A stretch of DNA of 26,392 nt from NCBI GenBank assembly GCA_037176905.1, contig JBBBWG010006524.1, positions 1-26,392 of the forward strand, given 5' to 3'. Position 1 is the stretch's first letter; every line of letters begins with the position of its first letter. The notes below the pieces were generated by a model. The model made no database searches. It saw nothing but the letters and a program-made list of their open reading frames with translations, and was not told the DNA's origin. The DNA comes from Azolla pinnata (lineage: Eukaryota > Streptophyta > Polypodiopsida > Salviniales > Salviniaceae). This document shows, in pieces, positions 9,815 through 20,000 of this stretch. The position numbers and the translations under genes were made by a program.

Positions 9815-12290
9815 TCACGAAGTGAGAGCAGAAAATGTCTTTGCCGGATCATTAGCATCTATATCAGAATGTTGTGGAAAGTCCCAATCCAGCGCTTCAA
9901 ATGATAAGCCTTGCTCATCCAAAACGCTCTGAAGCTTTTCGTAGACAAAGCGGCTCCCCTCCTCGGTCAGATGCAGACCATCACTAGCACAACAAAGTTC
10001 GTCTTGTCAGAAAATTTGAGTCAAATTTTGTGTTTCTTAAGACTAAGAAAACTTAGCACAAATAAATAGTCACCTTTACTGTTATCATGATGATTGCAAA
10101 TACACCACATTATTGCATGTGTTTTCGACTCTAGAAGACCTTAACATATTTTTCTTTCTTTCTTTCTCACCTCAAATAGGTTGTCTCCCACCCGTCTTTC
10201 TCTTGCATCGATGACCATAGATCTATAACCGGGACGTGCGCTTCAATGGCAACCTCTACACAAGCTTTTGCATAGGTTCCAGTCACTTCGTTTGTTCTAG
10301 AATATAAGTCATCTTCCTTAGCACCATAGTGTTTCCTACCAGCAGTAACAACGACCCCATAGAATCAAAGGTGCAGAAGAAAATATTTTCATCAGCTATA
10401 TTGAAACAAAAAACAATACTATAGGAATGCAGTCTTCTGTCCCCTTACCCATAACACTGTTAAGTTTTCACAAGAAGTTACCAGAATACATACCCTTTGG
10501 GTGTCAAAAAAGTTTACCGCTGATGTGGTATGCACCAAAGGGAACAACCAAATCAAGATGTGGGCAGTATTATGAGGATCAATTGGAAACATCGGAATCT
10601 TCATTTTAATGCCAGACATTTGTAGAGGTATTATTGGTGTTTATGATTGCTTTCAAGGGAAGCTACTATACCATGCCTGGATCTGTAAGGCTTTCTCATA
10701 AGTAGGCGGTGGTGTTAGGAGCACAATGCGAGTTGTGTTGCTTATTCCCTGCACAAAGAGAAAGAGAGAGGAAAGGAGAATTCAGATTGATGTAGTCGGC
10801 GCTATGTACCAGTAAGAATATGAGGAGAAATTCAATTCATGATGGCATGTATGATGTTGCTGGATATATGGGGCAGTAAGAACATGAAAAGAAATTCAAT
10901 TCATAATGGCATTCTGCATGTATAGAGAGAAATGGCACCTACAGCACAGTAGGATGGGTCATAAAACAAGGAGAACATAAACCTTGAGACTTTGCATTCA
11001 ACACGCACAACAGAGATGATCTCAACGTATCATGCCAAACTAACCTTGATGTGTGAGATGATGCTACGCAGATTATCCTTATACTCCTGCAAAGGAACAT
11101 GCTGATTCTGATGGACACGGTCTTTCAAAGCTGCATCATTTGCTCCGAAGAAGACGGTGACTAGCTTAAGGGGTGGCTCTGATGATTCCTGGTAGAACAA
11201 ATTCACAAAACAAGCACTTATTTGCATGTGGGTCGATTACACAGATAATCAACTTAAAGAGAAGCACAGATCTGAAAAAAAACATATATGAAGCTCTGAT
11301 AGGTTAGTGAACATTTTCACAGGAAGTTTATAGACCTTCTGTAAGGTATTATACCAGCTAATAGTATAATGGCACCTGGAGAAATAAAACCACATTGCTT
11401 TGGGAGTTGCATATTACTGTATATTGTGGTAATGCTCCATGGATACTATCTTCTTCTCGAAAAGCAGATAGAAAATTGTGACTTGTTCACAATGCAATAC
11501 CCATGCTTGCTTATGATTTCAATGTTAGACCGTATATAAGCGCATATAATCTATCAACGATGCCTTCTGCAATGCCAAGTTATCATGGCATGGGTAAAAT
11601 GACAGTGTAGTGTAGAGATTATACTACACTACGCTACAACCAATCCACAAAACAGATTTCTCTCCAAAGAGGGAAATGGAATGATTAGGTGGACATGCTA
11701 GAGCCCACCCCATTGTCTACCACTTGAACTAGGGCTTTTACATGACTTGAGACAGAGATGCCAGAACTAGATGATGACTATTGGATGATCTGCCCACCAC
11801 ATTGTACTTGAGATAGGCATAGATGATGATCTGTCCTGAACAGGTCTGGGGTTCCGATGCTGGTTATCATGGATCTTGAAGGAAATCTCCAAGAAATTCA
11901 TTTCTGTTTCATCAAGGGATAACATGACAACCATCCATGGTCTGCTCTCATAGGTGGATCATGGCTTGCAAAATACAAACAAATCTCTCCCTCTAAATCC
12001 TAGAGGAGACAAATCTCTCCCTATAGACCCTAAATCTTTCCCCCTAAACCGTAGAGGAGACTAATCTCTACCTCTAAACCCTAAATCTTTGCCTCTAAAC
12101 CCTAGAGAAGACCAATCTCTCCCTCTATACCCTAAATCCTCTCTCCCTCTCCCTCTCCCTCTCCCTCTCTCGCTTACCGGAGGGAAGATCTTGCCAAGAA
12201 GAAAGAGAGCCCATCGTGTGTTGTAGCCGCTGAAGCCACGGAGCAGCACATCTGCCTGCACACGCCATGTCAAAGTAAATCTCTGATTAT

Positions 12291-12332
<42 letters not shown>

Positions 12333-12543
12333 CACCACCACCACTACATCATCTTCTTCCTCCTTTCGATCGTTCTTTCTTTTCTTCTGTGTAGATCCGT
12401 TCTAAGAAAAAGGGGGCAAAGAGTTTCCGGAAGGGGAGACATACCTTGCGGGCATAGTGGTTGGCGATGGCAGCTCCCCAGCCATGGGGCTCGAAGGACA
12501 GCTCGGTGAGGGAGTCGCCGAAGAGAACAAAGCGGGGCCTCAT
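9815..12543 (-). CDS. GDSL/SGNH esterase, IAH1 (isoamyl acetate esterase-like) family, complete
   Basis: Serine esterase of the SGNH fold, close to Arabidopsis At5g45920 and related to CPRD49; it should hydrolyse short-chain esters, but the natural substrate is not known to me. Exons in transcript order: 12543-12445, 12255-12178, 11188-11045, 10748-10672, 10335-10171, 9983-9815. All introns are GT-AG, and the total is 732 nt, 243 residues. Block I is FGDSLTE with nucleophile Ser11. Block II is RGFSGYNTR (39-47). Block III is FFGAND (72-77) with oxyanion Asn76. Block V is SDGLHL with Asp189 and His192 as the rest of the triad. The protein opens directly with the first beta strand, so there is no signal peptide, unlike the secreted plant GDSL lipases; cytosolic location is inferred. 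Met at 12543 is the first in-frame ATG. It is convergent with ARL1 and in tandem behind XPO4. Confidence 0.94.
10811..10918. repeat. Direct duplication of about 63 bp in an esterase intron
   Basis: AGTAAGAATATGAGGAGAAA at 10811 recurs as AGTAAGAACATGAAAAGAAA at 10874. Each is followed by TTCAATTCATRATGGCAT. It lies in the intron between esterase exons 3 and 4. Confidence 0.7.
11981..12170. repeat. 51-bp CCCTAAA-containing minisatellite plus (CCCTCT)n in an esterase intron
   Basis: AAATCTCTCC-type unit starts lie at 11981, 12011, 12062 and 12113. The full units are 51 bp and carry CTCTAAACCCTAAATCTTT and CCTAGAGGAGAC. The block runs into a (CCCTCT)n hexanucleotide tract at 12142-12170. It occupies the 5' part of the intron after esterase exon 2; on the transcribed strand, purine-rich repeats begin within ten bases of the donor site. 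Confidence 0.85.
12291..12344. repeat. (CAT)n-(CAG)n-(CAC)n trinucleotide microsatellite
   Basis: Four CAT units, then about ten CAG units (12300-12330), then CAC repeats. It is located in esterase intron 1, 45-90 bp upstream of the exon 2 acceptor on the - strand, where it reads as (CTG)n, pyrimidine-containing sequence near the branch-point and acceptor region. It is not translated. Confidence 0.9.
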
Positions 12544-12617
12544 CTCCGGCTCTTCTTCTATTCTGCGCTGCTCTCTCCGTCTCTCTCTTTCGCCCACGCG
12601 CTGGATCAATCTGCAGG

Positions 12618-12664
12618 TCAAGCCATCGTGGGCGAATTTAAGCTCCTTTCTGCAATTTGCCCAT
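12618..12664 (-). promoter_or_regulatory. Two short upstream ORFs in the esterase leader
   Basis: On the - strand an ATG at 12664 opens a nine-codon frame (including stop) ending at 12638. A second ATG at 12626 is followed two codons later by TGA at 12618. Both precede the esterase start at 12543. They would be translated only if transcription starts upstream of 12664, which cannot be seen from sequence. Confidence 0.35.
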
Positions 12665-12724
12665 TATTCCCGGATCCCGAGCTTCGAAATGAGCAAGATG
12701 CCCACGTTGCATACCTACTCTGAT

Positions 12725-13275
12725 TCAATGCATGCATACCAGAGGCAAATCTTCCAGCTACTCTTCCGAACCTTTAATTCAATGCATCCCAGAGGCAAAT
12801 CTTTGATCCACCTACTCTTCTTCAACCTTTGATTCACTGCATCCTTTCGATTCGCAGCATACCACAGGCAATCTTTGATCATGCTACTCTTCTTCAACCT
12901 TTGTTTGATTCACTGCATCCTTTTGATTCACAGCATACCACAGGCAATCTTTGATCATGCTACTCTTCTCCAACCTTTGTTTGATTCACAGCATACCAAA
13001 GGCAAATCTTTGATCCTGCTACCCTTCTTCAACCTTTGTTTGATTCACTGCTTTACCAGAGGCAATCTTTGATCCTGCTACCCTTCTTCAACCTTTGTTT
13101 GATTCACTGCTTCACCAGAGGGAGTCTTTGATCCAGCTACTCTTCTTCAACCTTTGTTTGATTCACTGCCTTACCAGAGGGAATCTTTGAACCTGCTACT
13201 CTTCTTCAACCTTCATTTGATTCATTGCTTTACCAGAGGTAATCTTTGATCCAGCTACTCGTTCTTCAACCATAC
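12725..13275. repeat. Nine-copy minisatellite of about 59 bp upstream of the esterase gene
   Basis: The anchor ACCAGAGGCAATCTTTGATC and its variants recur at 12738, 12788, 12861, 12937, 12995, 13055, 13114, 13173 and 13232. Each unit also carries CTACTCTTCTTCAACCTTTG and usually TTTGATTCACTGC. The last five units have a regular 59-60 bp period. Two earlier units are 73-76 bp because they contain an extra CATCCTTTYGATTCRCAG segment. The array begins about 180 bp upstream of the esterase start codon. Each unit on the - strand offers AAAG cores of the kind bound by Dof factors; a regulatory role is inference. Frames through it are artefacts of the repeat. Confidence 0.92.
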
Positions 13276-13894
13276 CAGCTAATCAGCCAGTTGACCACAT
13301 GCGAGAAGGCTTTCCACCCACATTCTTGGAGACTACTAATAAGCTGGAATGAATCCTTGATTGCCCATCATCCAAGCAAAACAGCACCCTGATCATTGAA
13401 CAGAGGAGATGAGATCACAGTAAAAAGCAACCAAGGATCATCGATAGCATACGGTTTTCTTCCACATACAGCTTGGAAGGTTTGGTCACAGAAAAGCTAT
13501 TTGCATCCCATCGTGGTTTACAAGAGCCTCAGAAAGCATGGACTTGGAAATTACAAGCCAATATAACTGTATTCATCCATACAATCCCATGCCTACCTCT
13601 AGTCTATTTCAGACACATTGTAAAGCATGATGTCTTCATTGCATAGACAGCAACAGCACATAGCTGAATAAATATCAGGTTATACAATCATTGATGTACC
13701 AGCTTCATCTCAGGATGTTACTAAGAGAGAAGAAGTCATGCAATACCTGGCTTCCCACTGCAGTATATACCATGACAGAATAATGAATAAGTAGAATCAA
13801 ACTTGGAACTGTCCTTCACCCCGAAGAGAACACTTGCCTTCGCCACTGATAGCATCGGAAAAATGATACCAGAAGCCAGACAATCACTAATGGG
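13276..13894. other. Intergenic sequence between XPO4 and the esterase gene
   Basis: No gene, RNA or repeat was recognised. It lies downstream of the XPO4 poly(A) signal and upstream of the minisatellite that precedes the esterase gene. Confidence 0.4.
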
Positions 13895-13910
13895 CTGTAA
13901 TCTCATATCT

Positions 13911-13916
13911 TTTATT
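13911..13916 (-). terminator. XPO4 poly(A) signal AATAAA
   Basis: AATAAA on the - strand, about 150 nt after the XPO4 stop codon. The distance and the intervening T-rich and TGTA-containing sequence fit a plant 3' UTR, so cleavage is expected near 13885-13900. Confidence 0.6.
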
Positions 13917-14063
13917 ACGAAACCACCACTGCTTAATAGAAAACATTGTACATAAACCCTTTTGCATACAACATCTCTCGTGCCTAAACGCTTACAAAAC
14001 TGTTCTACAGCTATAATACAACAAATGAATTTCGCAAGGTGAAACCTCGGTTGAACAATTATA

Positions 14064-17000
14064 TCATCTCACACGAAGGAACCCACGAACTTCGGCAAGA
14101 AAAATATACAGATTCGCTCGGAACCTTCTGCGGTTCCCCCGATCGAGAGATGTCGTTAACTTATTTCCAGATATGAGCATATGAAAAGCTGCAGATAGTC
14201 TGTTCTGAAGTATGACGTTTTGCTGCTTGCCTGCAAGATCATTCGCCAGTGTCTAGGAGAAACAGCAAAGACAAATTTTCAACTTAGTTATGTCAGGTCA
14301 TTACCATAACAATCTGGAAGAGGAACGAGCCCAAATGAATTTAACCTGATATAATGCTGTGTTGCATAGTATCAGTGGAAATAATGCGTCCGCTGCAGCA
14401 TCTACCAACTCATTACTGTGAAAGAACACAAGTTTAGAGCATCCTGTCTCAAGTGGTGGCAAATGAGAAGTCTGCTCCTAATAATAGCAACAGCACTCTT
14501 GACTATGTGAAAGCAAATCCCGTATGTGCATAGCTGTAATCAATACATGGAAAATTACAGAAAAGGTAGTGGTTACCTATAATCTTCAAAAAGAAGATAC
14601 TGCAAGAGCGATCGAAGGAAGTGCACAAGAACCCCTTCACGTTGTTGGATACCATTACTATCTGATGTTCCATTGGCATGTATGCCCAAACCTTCTTCAC
14701 CTTTACAAATTGCATGATAATGATAAAATGCAATTGCATTTAATGCGGTCAAAGATGTGTTTACCACCTCTATATCCTGCAAATATTAACGAAGGAATGC
14801 ATAAATCAATTCTGAACCACCCTTTGTAACCCAATTTAAAGAATGAAACGATAAATAAGGACAAAAATAACTTCTTGGATCACAATTTAATCAAGATGTA
14901 AGCAAATTTACTTGATGCCGCAACCCATAGTCAAGAGTGCCCACAATTTGTCCAAAGGCCCCCTCAGACAGCTTTGCTATTTTATCTGGGTAAACTTCGA
15001 GCATATGTGCAAGGAGAGTAAAATACTGCAAAACACAATGTCACAACCTCACAGATTTGTTGAAACAACTGGTATAATTTTCCAAGGAAAAGCACCAACC
15101 TGTCGACACAGCTTTGGATACTTCAACAGATCAATGGAAATGAGAGGTATTACAATGTGTAAGCCCAAATAGACTACCTATAGCCAGATATCAGAATCAG
15201 CTAAAGTTCATAGAATCAAACAGAATGACTTTGAACAATAACTGGCCAAATCACCTGGGAAACATCAGGATTCTCGGATTCACCGTTTGCTTCTGACGCA
15301 AAATCTATCTGAATCATTATAATTTGACATACCTTAGTCTGAATTCTTCATACTATGGGATAAAATGATTTTCCAAGGAGTCTTACCAGATCCTTGGAAC
15401 TCAGGTGGGTCAGTAATTGTAGTAATGCGCGCAAATCTTTGTATTTCTCAACTTGACTTTCGGTATATAAGCTTTTTGACATAGTCAATGAAACCTGGAG
15501 TAATACAATATTTCTGGAACCTCAAAAACCTCTCAAACCATTAACTTCCTGCAATCTCTCAGACAATCTTTCCACCTTAGAGTGGCCCATATCAGAGATT
15601 TATCAGAGATAACAGCTTCAGTTAATCTACGCACATGGTCTTGTATTCTTATATATCTAGACTTGCAAAGAGCTTATGTGTAGTTATCTCTTCTTCTTTT
15701 TTATTTTCTTTATAAATTCAGACATGGAAACGCTTGATAGATCATTTAAGGCTTTTTCAGCTAATTTGAGGTTTTTAACTAGCATCAGAACCATTGCTGA
15801 AAATATGAACAATATAACTTATAGAAGACATGCACATTCCCCTTGCACATATCTGAAAATAAAGAGAGCACACATTCATCTGCAAAGGTATAGCACACCT
15901 TGCCAATATTATGTGCCGAGTAGATCTGAAGCAATCGAACAGAGAAGCTAAACAGAACTGCCGTTTCTTTAGGCTCCAGAAATGCCACTTGCCCATCTAC
16001 CCAATCGACAACGAATTTCAGAAGAACATAGATCACTGATGACTGCATTCAGAATAAATTCTAAGTCAGTGCATTTTAAGTCAAGTGGTCAACGTGAAAC
16101 ACAAAAAGTAAAGGTTTCAGCTAGTACATGGTTCTTATAAGCTTCGAGTAATATAAGCAGAGGATCCATTGCTGCCGCACCAATATCAAACATTGCCTTC
16201 TGACTTCTTGGCATTGTCGCCCGTGCCGCACCACGAAGTCGCTCCATTAAATTAATAATCTGGAATAATGAGCAAATATAACAATGAGAATAGAGAAATC
16301 AGCAGAACATCGCTTTCACATTGCTCACCATGTGTATAGCCTCTGGTGTTTGAGCAAAACTGCTAAGATCCTTGCTGCACACAATTTCCACTAGTTTGGC
16401 ATTGATGGGGGAAAACATGTCCATCAAAAACCTGAAGACATTTTACAATTACTATTGTTAGGACATAACTGCAGGAAAAACAACAACGAACAGGAAACAC
16501 TTACTGATTTGTTGAATCACTACTGCTTAAACCAGTTGCTGATCTGCAAAGCACCTCTGCAAGCCCACGCTATGCAAAAACAGATTTTAAATTGAAATCA
16601 CTTGCATGTGTGCACTCAGAATGATTCAAAAAAACTGATATTGAAGGACCAAAAAGTTAAAAATTACAATATCATATTAGAATTCTGACACGAATCCCAT
16701 AAAGAACATACCTGAATATTTGAGGGCAGGACTAGCAATGATTGATCCATATATGCAAATGCTTTCACAAGGTTCTGCCATGTATCCTGGTTTAGAAGAA
16801 AATATATACCATTCAATAGTCCCATTAGAACCCAATAATAGTTTAAGGTTTATCATGCAATAATTCCATTACACAATAATAGTTTAAGGTTTGCCTGTTT
16901 GGCAAAGTGCATTTATAAGGAACAGTTGTTGTGACCCCAAGGCACGTTTACTACAATTCTGGTTAAATCACATTGCAGTCTATCACTTTTTCATTCATGA

Positions 17001-20000
17001 TTTCACATTGAAGTGCCATTGGATGCATCCCACAAGAAACGAAAAATTACTCACTGAATGAACAAGGTAATTGCAGAGATTACGCCTTCGGGCAAGTGCA
17101 GGAAGAAACTGGAAACAAGTTATTTCCTGTAAACATAATAGGAAAGCTGAATTGAAAATTATGCTTCCGCAGTTACTATCATTAAACTAGGAGGATATGA
17201 AGAAATTACCAATAAGCTCTTCTCCCCTGGCCAACATGTCAATGCAACAACTGCAAGTCTAACAAGACATTCTAGTACAGACCTACCATCACCTTCCTCA
17301 CTGAAGGCAACCAATACAGGGTTTTTCTCCGTTGCTATGGCTGTTTGTTGAACTCCAGCCTCAGCACCAGAAGGAGTCGAGTTTGGACCTTTTCCCGCAT
17401 CCATAGGTAAAAGATAGGTATCAATCCATCGGGCAAAGAACCAGACAATTGCCTGTACAGAGGCCCAATTTTATTTATCTTCAAGATTCACAATGTTTTA
17501 CCAAGAGGATAAAACTTTTACAATGCTTTTTATTACTCTCAAAACAATCCATGCACATATAACTGTCTACGCACACGAGTCTACTATCTGAATATTCAGA
17601 AGTGTTGCCTCACATAAGCCTAACTGCTTTTATTAGTTGTACGTACATGATTCATTTTAATTTGCAGATGCATGTACTTCCACAACTGAAACTCCATAAA
17701 AATTTTCCACATGAAACTGTCTAAGGAGATGATAACATGTGAAGCATTATGAGCAGACAAAGCATCAATTATTATAAGTGATGAATGGAAACTTAATAGT
17801 TGGAATATCATTAGACTTAGCACGGTTAATCATAAAAATTCTATAATATGTCAATGACATTGTGCGAATTGCTGATTCTCATGCATGCTCATCAACAAAA
17901 AACATCACAAACTCCTTGACCTCTATCAGTCTGTCTCATACTATAGTTCATTCAAGGCCTACACAAGAGAATTTTCAACCAAAGAAAGTAGTAACATTAC
18001 GATAAATTGAGTAATTACAATTCATCTAACACTTAGAACTTTCATCAACTGGAAAAATGGAATTATCTCCCAAAAGCACTTCCCTTGCTTGGGAGTTTTT
18101 CCACGTTGTATCAGTCCATGTTAGCAAGCTTTCAATGACACCAATTTCAATTTATAAAAGATGAGAATTTAGGTGAATTTCTAATAAAATTCTTTTCTCG
18201 TTTTTTGCTATACGTTTATTTCTAATTATATTTATTCTGGTTCGTTTAATTAAAGATGACATGAAAGTGTAAAACAAGATCTCCAACATGGTCTTATAGG
18301 CAATTTTGGCCTCTTAGAAGACCTTAATATACCTTCTTACTTGGGTCCGAGGATACCAAAGCGTTAGATAGTGACAACAGATAAATTCTAATCAAAATTC
18401 TTATACTATTAAACAAGGTTGGATTAATACCTCCATGAGACGAGCACTAAAATAAACTTTTCCTGAACTCACATCCAAACTCCTTTGAGCTAATGAAATC
18501 ACTGAACTGCCAATGCATATTACCAAAAAATAGCCCACCGAATTTAAATAAACAACTTTTAGATAGAGAAAAGCATAAAACCAGAAAAAGCATAGAGCTC
18601 CTTTACAATTTACTTTGAAAGTTCTTCCATTAGTTGTTATTTTCAAATGAAATCGTTAAAACATATAAAACTTTCTTCAAGAAAATCAATACAACTTCTG
18701 GATACTAAGAATAGAAAAACTCTTTTAACATCTTCAAAATGTTGAAGTCACAAACCCGAGTACAGTGTTGGGTCTCCAAGCTTTTATTATATTCTCCTCA
18801 TAAGTGGAATGGAGAAAGGAAGAACATGGCCTACATGCTTACTAAAGACCACTACAATATCAAGGAAAATGCACCACAAAAGCATCTGAGAAGTCATTAA
18901 TTCAAGAATACTTTATGATCCATTTCAGGAGGATGAGAAACATAGAACTAATTATTTGAAGCAGAAAGCTAGATCTAGAAACAGCAATGAACTTAGTAAA
19001 CTTCTACTTGATATTTCACCTTGACACTGAGCAAAGAAAAAAGACCCTAAAACCAAAATAAATCCACTAGGAAAAAGATCATCATACAAACCGTGATAGT
19101 AAGATTACAGGGTGAGTCGATAAACTCGTGCTTCCAGGTAAGAGTTCGAGAATTGCCTCTGGAACCTGATCAGGAGACATTAATATCATCATAAAAAATT
19201 CTGAAGGGACTTGACAAATTCCCGCCACTTTTTTATGGCACATATAGTTTGAGGTTGCATTAGAAAATAGAAATAGTCTAAAGTCAAACATCTCAGGACA
19301 AGCAATCTTCTACATACCATGGGAGACTCTCCATCCCCAGAGTCAGCCAGAACATGACCAGAAATAAGTAATGTCCAATGAAGTTCTTCCAATACAGAAG
19401 TTGGAAAACTGCTATTGCCTGTTAACTGCACGTAGATGTCCAATGGAGCAACATTTTAAGATTACTTAAATGTTCCATATAAAGCTCTTGAATTTCTCAT
19501 TACTTGTGTCATGGATCATATTGGCCTAAAAAGACATAAATAATCTTTCCTTCTACTTTTCTGACTCAAAATTGATATAGAGGCAAAATGGTCATCATGT
19601 TTGATTCATTGTTATTCATGTCATCAAGTTTTCAACAGTGGGAAAAAGAAAACTGCCTGAGTATCACTAGCGTATAAATTAAACTTTACCATTCACATCT
19701 AGTGTATAGTGAATGATATTATATATACTATTATTTCTCTTTTACATATTGAGCACATATAGCTGTGTCCTATTTTCTTATCCGATTCAATGTAGAACTT
19801 CAAATTTCATCTTTTTGCCAGTTTGATCAACTACAGCCATAAATTTATAAAAAGCCAATACTAGTAGAAGATAATGTCCAGCAAGCCAAGACTCCTCTTG
19901 ACATTCATATATAATATTCAATCCTCATAATTACCATAAGAAAAATAAAAAACCACTTAAATATTTCTGCAGTTCACAGAAAGAAAGATAGAAAGAAAAT

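Noticed and set aside
12300-12330. (CAG)n as a polyglutamine coding repeat
   Set aside because: It lies in the intron between esterase exons 1 and 2, and both flanking exons are fixed by homology and splice signals.
12715-13072. Open frames on both strands upstream of the esterase gene
   Set aside because: They are read-throughs of the 59-bp minisatellite.
14524-14829. 101-codon + strand frame and a nearby - strand frame
   Set aside because: Shadows of the XPO4 exon 14776-14577 and its introns.
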